Assembly: GCF_002087075.1 (NCBI RefSeq)
Contig: NZ_MWSM01000052.1
Location: 1-18,545, forward strand
Length of the DNA stretch: 18,545 bases
Direction: 5' to 3'
Source of the DNA: Streptococcus pseudopneumoniae ATCC BAA-960 = CCUG 49455
GTDB lineage: Bacteria > Bacillota > Bacilli > Lactobacillales > Streptococcaceae
Part shown: positions 17,423 through 18,545 of the stretch, piece by piece
How positions within the stretch are numbered: the first letter of the stretch is position 1
Layout of the letters: every line of letters starts with the position of its first letter
The notes under the pieces: generated by a model
What the model saw: the letters and a program-made list of their open reading frames with translations, nothing else
The model's database searches: none
What the model was told of the DNA's origin: nothing
Position numbers and translations under genes: made by a program

Positions 17423-17788
17423 TTATTCTCCTACAACTTTGATATTTTGAATGTAGACATTTACAGTCTGAGCAGTAATTCCAAGCTGGTTTTCCAAGCT
17501 AAAGGCAACACGCTCTTGAATGTTTTTTGACACTTCACTAATCTTTGTTCCGTAGCTTAACACGGTATACACATCAACTGCAATGCTTCCATCTTCGGCT
17601 GCCTTTACGACGACACCTTTGGAATAATTTTCCTTACCTAGAAGGGCTTGGAAATTATCTTTGAGGGCATTTTTACTAGCCATACCGACCACACCAAAAA
17701 TTTCAGTTGCTGCTCCACCTACGACGGTTGCAATCACTTCATCTGTTAGTTCGATTTGACCATCTTTTGTATTAATTTTTACAGTCAT
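17423..17788 (-). CDS. Asp23/Gls24 family protein (YloU-like)
   Basis: A 121-residue soluble protein with the Asp23-type sequence (VIATVVGGAATEIFGVVGMASK near residues 19-40, split by GG, then SYGTKISEVSKNIQERVAF). Members are envelope-stress or alkaline-shock proteins, or partners of FakA; the YloU-YloV pair is conserved in many Firmicutes, which suggests a shared role. GAGG lies 8 nt before the ATG. It is first in the two-gene unit with fakA, behind its own promoter. The exact function is unproven. Confidence 0.9.
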   Translation of the reverse strand: MTVKINTKDGQIELTDEVIATVVGGAATEIFGVVGMASKNALKDNFQALLGKENYSKGVVVKAAEDGSIAVDVYTVLSYGTKISEVSKNIQERVAFSLENQLGITAQTVNVYIQNIKVVGE

Positions 17789-17816
17789 CCTTTTTACCTC
17801 AACTAGTTGATACTCT

Positions 17817-17845
17817 ATTTTATCATATTTCAGCCCAAGTGTAAA
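17817..17845 (-). promoter_or_regulatory. Promoter of the Asp23-like/fakA operon
   Basis: Minus-strand TTTACA (17845-17840), a 17-nt spacer and TAAAAT (17822-17817), 28 bases before the Asp23-like start codon. The -35 overlaps one arm of a 10-bp inverted repeat. Confidence 0.55.
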
Positions 17846-17884
17846 AGCAGAATACTGTATCAGCGGATATTTACTCTGCTTTTA
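17842..17884. repeat. Inverted repeat between rpmB and the Asp23-like gene
   Basis: Perfect 10-bp arms TAAAAGCAGA (17842-17851) and TCTGCTTTTA (17875-17884) with a 23-nt loop. One arm overlaps the -35 of the downstream promoter. It may be a second weak terminator for rpmB or an operator. Confidence 0.4.
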
Positions 17885-17910
17885 AAATGATTTTTTCACT
17901 ATGTCAAAAG

Positions 17911-17928
17911 AAAAAGACCCTGAGGTCT
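17911..17928 (-). terminator. rpmB terminator
   Basis: On the minus strand AGACC-TCAG-GGTCT is followed by TTTTTCTTTT, 14 bp past the rpmB stop codon. The stem is short but the T-run is good. Confidence 0.75.
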
Positions 17929-17942
17929 CCTTGCTTTTATTA

Positions 17943-18131
17943 TTAAACGCGTTCAACTTTACCTGATTTCAAAGCGCGAGCTGAAGCCCAAACTTTTTTA
18001 GGTTTACCATCGATAAGAACAGTAACTTTTTGAAGGTTTGGTTTTACGGCACGTTTTGTTTGGTTCATCGCGTGTGAACGGTTGTTTCCTGATACAGTCT
18101 TACGACCTGTAAAGTAACATACTTTAGCCAT
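17943..18131 (-). CDS. rpmB: 50S ribosomal protein L28
   Basis: A 62-residue basic ribosomal protein of the large subunit. It begins [24 protein letters not shown], a typical L28 start, and ends in a basic KSGKVERV tail. It has one cysteine (C5) and no paired CxxC, so it is the zinc-free form. AGGAGG lies 8 nt before the ATG. It is monocistronic, with its own promoter and terminator, as in other streptococci. Confidence 0.97.
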   Translation of the reverse strand: MAKVCYFTGRKTVSGNNRSHAMNQTKRAVKPNLQKVTVLIDGKPKKVWASARALKSGKVERV

Positions 18132-18166
18132 TGTGTTTTCCTCCTATTAAATCTAATATAGCGGAT

Positions 18167-18176
18167 GTGCTAGCAC
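18167..18176. promoter_or_regulatory. Palindrome in the rpmB leader
   Basis: The perfect 10-bp palindrome GTGCTAGCAC lies between the rpmB promoter and its ribosome binding site. It might be a regulatory or RNA-structure element; it matches nothing I recognise. Confidence 0.3.
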
Positions 18177-18189
18177 TACATACCGTACT

Positions 18190-18218
18190 ATGTTATCACA
18201 CTTTCTTCATTTTTGCAA
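18190..18218 (-). promoter_or_regulatory. rpmB promoter
   Basis: Minus-strand TTGCAA (18218-18213), a 17-nt spacer and TAACAT (18195-18190), giving a leader of about 50 nt before rpmB. Confidence 0.5.
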
Positions 18219-18249
18219 GGGAATTGGAAGATTTTTTTATTTATTGTGA

Positions 18250-18278
18250 TTCGAATGTGATATTGAAAGTTCTATAAT
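18250..18278 (+). promoter_or_regulatory. Possible rightward promoter
   Basis: TTCGAA (18250-18255), a 17-nt spacer and TATAAT (18273-18278), pointing away from rpmB toward the IS. No gene starts right after it within the window. It may have served a gene displaced by the IS, or be chance in AT-rich sequence. Confidence 0.35.
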
Positions 18279-18319
18279 GAAGTTAGCCACCCAGCCCTCC
18301 TAAAAATTAGATGTTTTAA

Positions 18320-18448
18320 CTAGCTTATAGCTAGCCCTCGATTTCATTTGATAAGAGGCTTGATGCTGTTAGGCTGACAAGCCAAGGCTAAGATTAGCCT
18401 TGGTTTAGCTGACAAAACTGCTTCAAGGGTTCCTCTTGTCAAATGAAA
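18320..18448. repeat. Nested palindromic region next to the IS
   Basis: A small perfect palindrome (CTAGCT-TAT-AGCTAG, 18320-18334) is followed by a larger structure: outer arms 18342-18358 and 18432-18448 pair at 16 of 17 positions, and a central perfect 10-bp hairpin (CCAAGGCTAA-GA-TTAGCCTTGG, 18382-18403) is nearly concentric with them. Partly matching CTTGATGC/GCTTCAAG arms lie in between. It can fold into a cruciform of about 107 bp. The identity is unknown. Confidence 0.6.
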
Positions 18449-18480
18449 GCTCTTCTAGGCATAAGAAAACACCTCTGTGT

Positions 18481-18486
18481 TATACT
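18481..18486 (+). promoter_or_regulatory. -10 of the putative transposase promoter
   Basis: TATACT preceded by TGT (extended -10), about 35 nt before the transposase start codon. The upstream -35 area is not convincing. Confidence 0.4.
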
Positions 18487-18521
18487 TGTTGTTCAATCAC
18501 AAACACAAGAAAGGCACAGAG

Positions 18522-18545
18522 ATGCAAAACCATTATACTACAAAA
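18522..18545 (+). mobile_element. 5' end of a probable IS30-family transposase, cut by the window edge
   Basis: An ATG with AGAAAGG seven nt upstream opens a frame reading MQNHYTTK up to the last base. From memory, this start matches IS30-family transposases of streptococci (IS1239-like, continuing GKHLT). Only eight codons are visible, so the assignment rests on a short match and on a plausible leader with an extended -10. The left IS end probably lies near 18460-18475, but I cannot fix it without the right end. Confidence 0.5.

Overview
The window looks like a chromosomal segment of a low-GC Gram-positive of the Streptococcus mitis/pneumoniae group. The evidence is the pyruvate formate-lyase and DinB sequences, two copies of a BOX-type pneumococcal repeat, the extended -10 promoters (TGn-TATAAT), and a gene order (rpmB, Asp23-like, fakA, ilvBNC, small ORF, ilvA, glutamine-type ABC transporter, DUF2207, uppP, dinB, pfl) that I recognise from pneumococcus. 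The species is an inference from memory; I ran no search.

Layout, left to right. 1-383: a BOX-type repeat with a perfect 16-bp terminal inverted repeat, an unidentified protein-like remnant, and the terminator of the pyruvate formate-lyase gene. 384-2708 (-): pflB. 2947-4008 (+): dinB, transcribed divergently, followed by a second BOX-type copy in opposite orientation and a bidirectional terminator. 4155-6925 (-): uppP and a DUF2207 membrane protein whose 5' end looks frameshifted in a run of nine A's. 7089-9394 (+): a two-gene amino-acid ABC transporter (substrate-binding domain fused to permease, then ATPase). 9503-9718 (-): a small HTH-like protein with a consensus promoter overlapping a palindrome. 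9781-10547: about 770 bp with no recognisable gene, including a 95-bp hairpin element that carries a good promoter and a 15-codon ORF. 10548-15547 (-): a branched-chain amino acid cluster read as ilvB-ilvN-ilvC-(118-aa unknown)-ilvA. 15753-17788 (-): an Asp23-like gene and fakA. 17943-18131 (-): rpmB. 18132-18545: a promoter-rich, palindrome-rich intergenic region that ends in the first eight codons of a probable IS30-family transposase cut by the window edge.

How the genes work together. IlvA makes 2-oxobutanoate from threonine, IlvBN condenses 2-oxoacids to acetohydroxyacids, and IlvC reduces and isomerises them. A CodY-like box lies just upstream of the ilvB promoter, consistent with repression when branched-chain amino acids and GTP are plentiful. 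PflB supplies acetyl-CoA and formate in mixed-acid fermentation. FakA with the Asp23-like protein forms a tight two-gene unit; FakA should phosphorylate exogenous fatty acids. UppP recycles undecaprenyl carrier lipid for cell-wall synthesis.

Most of the window is core chromosome. The best candidates for something less ordinary are the homopolymer frameshift in the DUF2207 gene, the 95-bp hairpin element with its own promoter and mini-ORF, the inverted pair of BOX copies around pflB-dinB, the terminator that abuts the ilvA ribosome binding site, and the nested palindrome next to the IS. I did not find a clear new multi-gene system.
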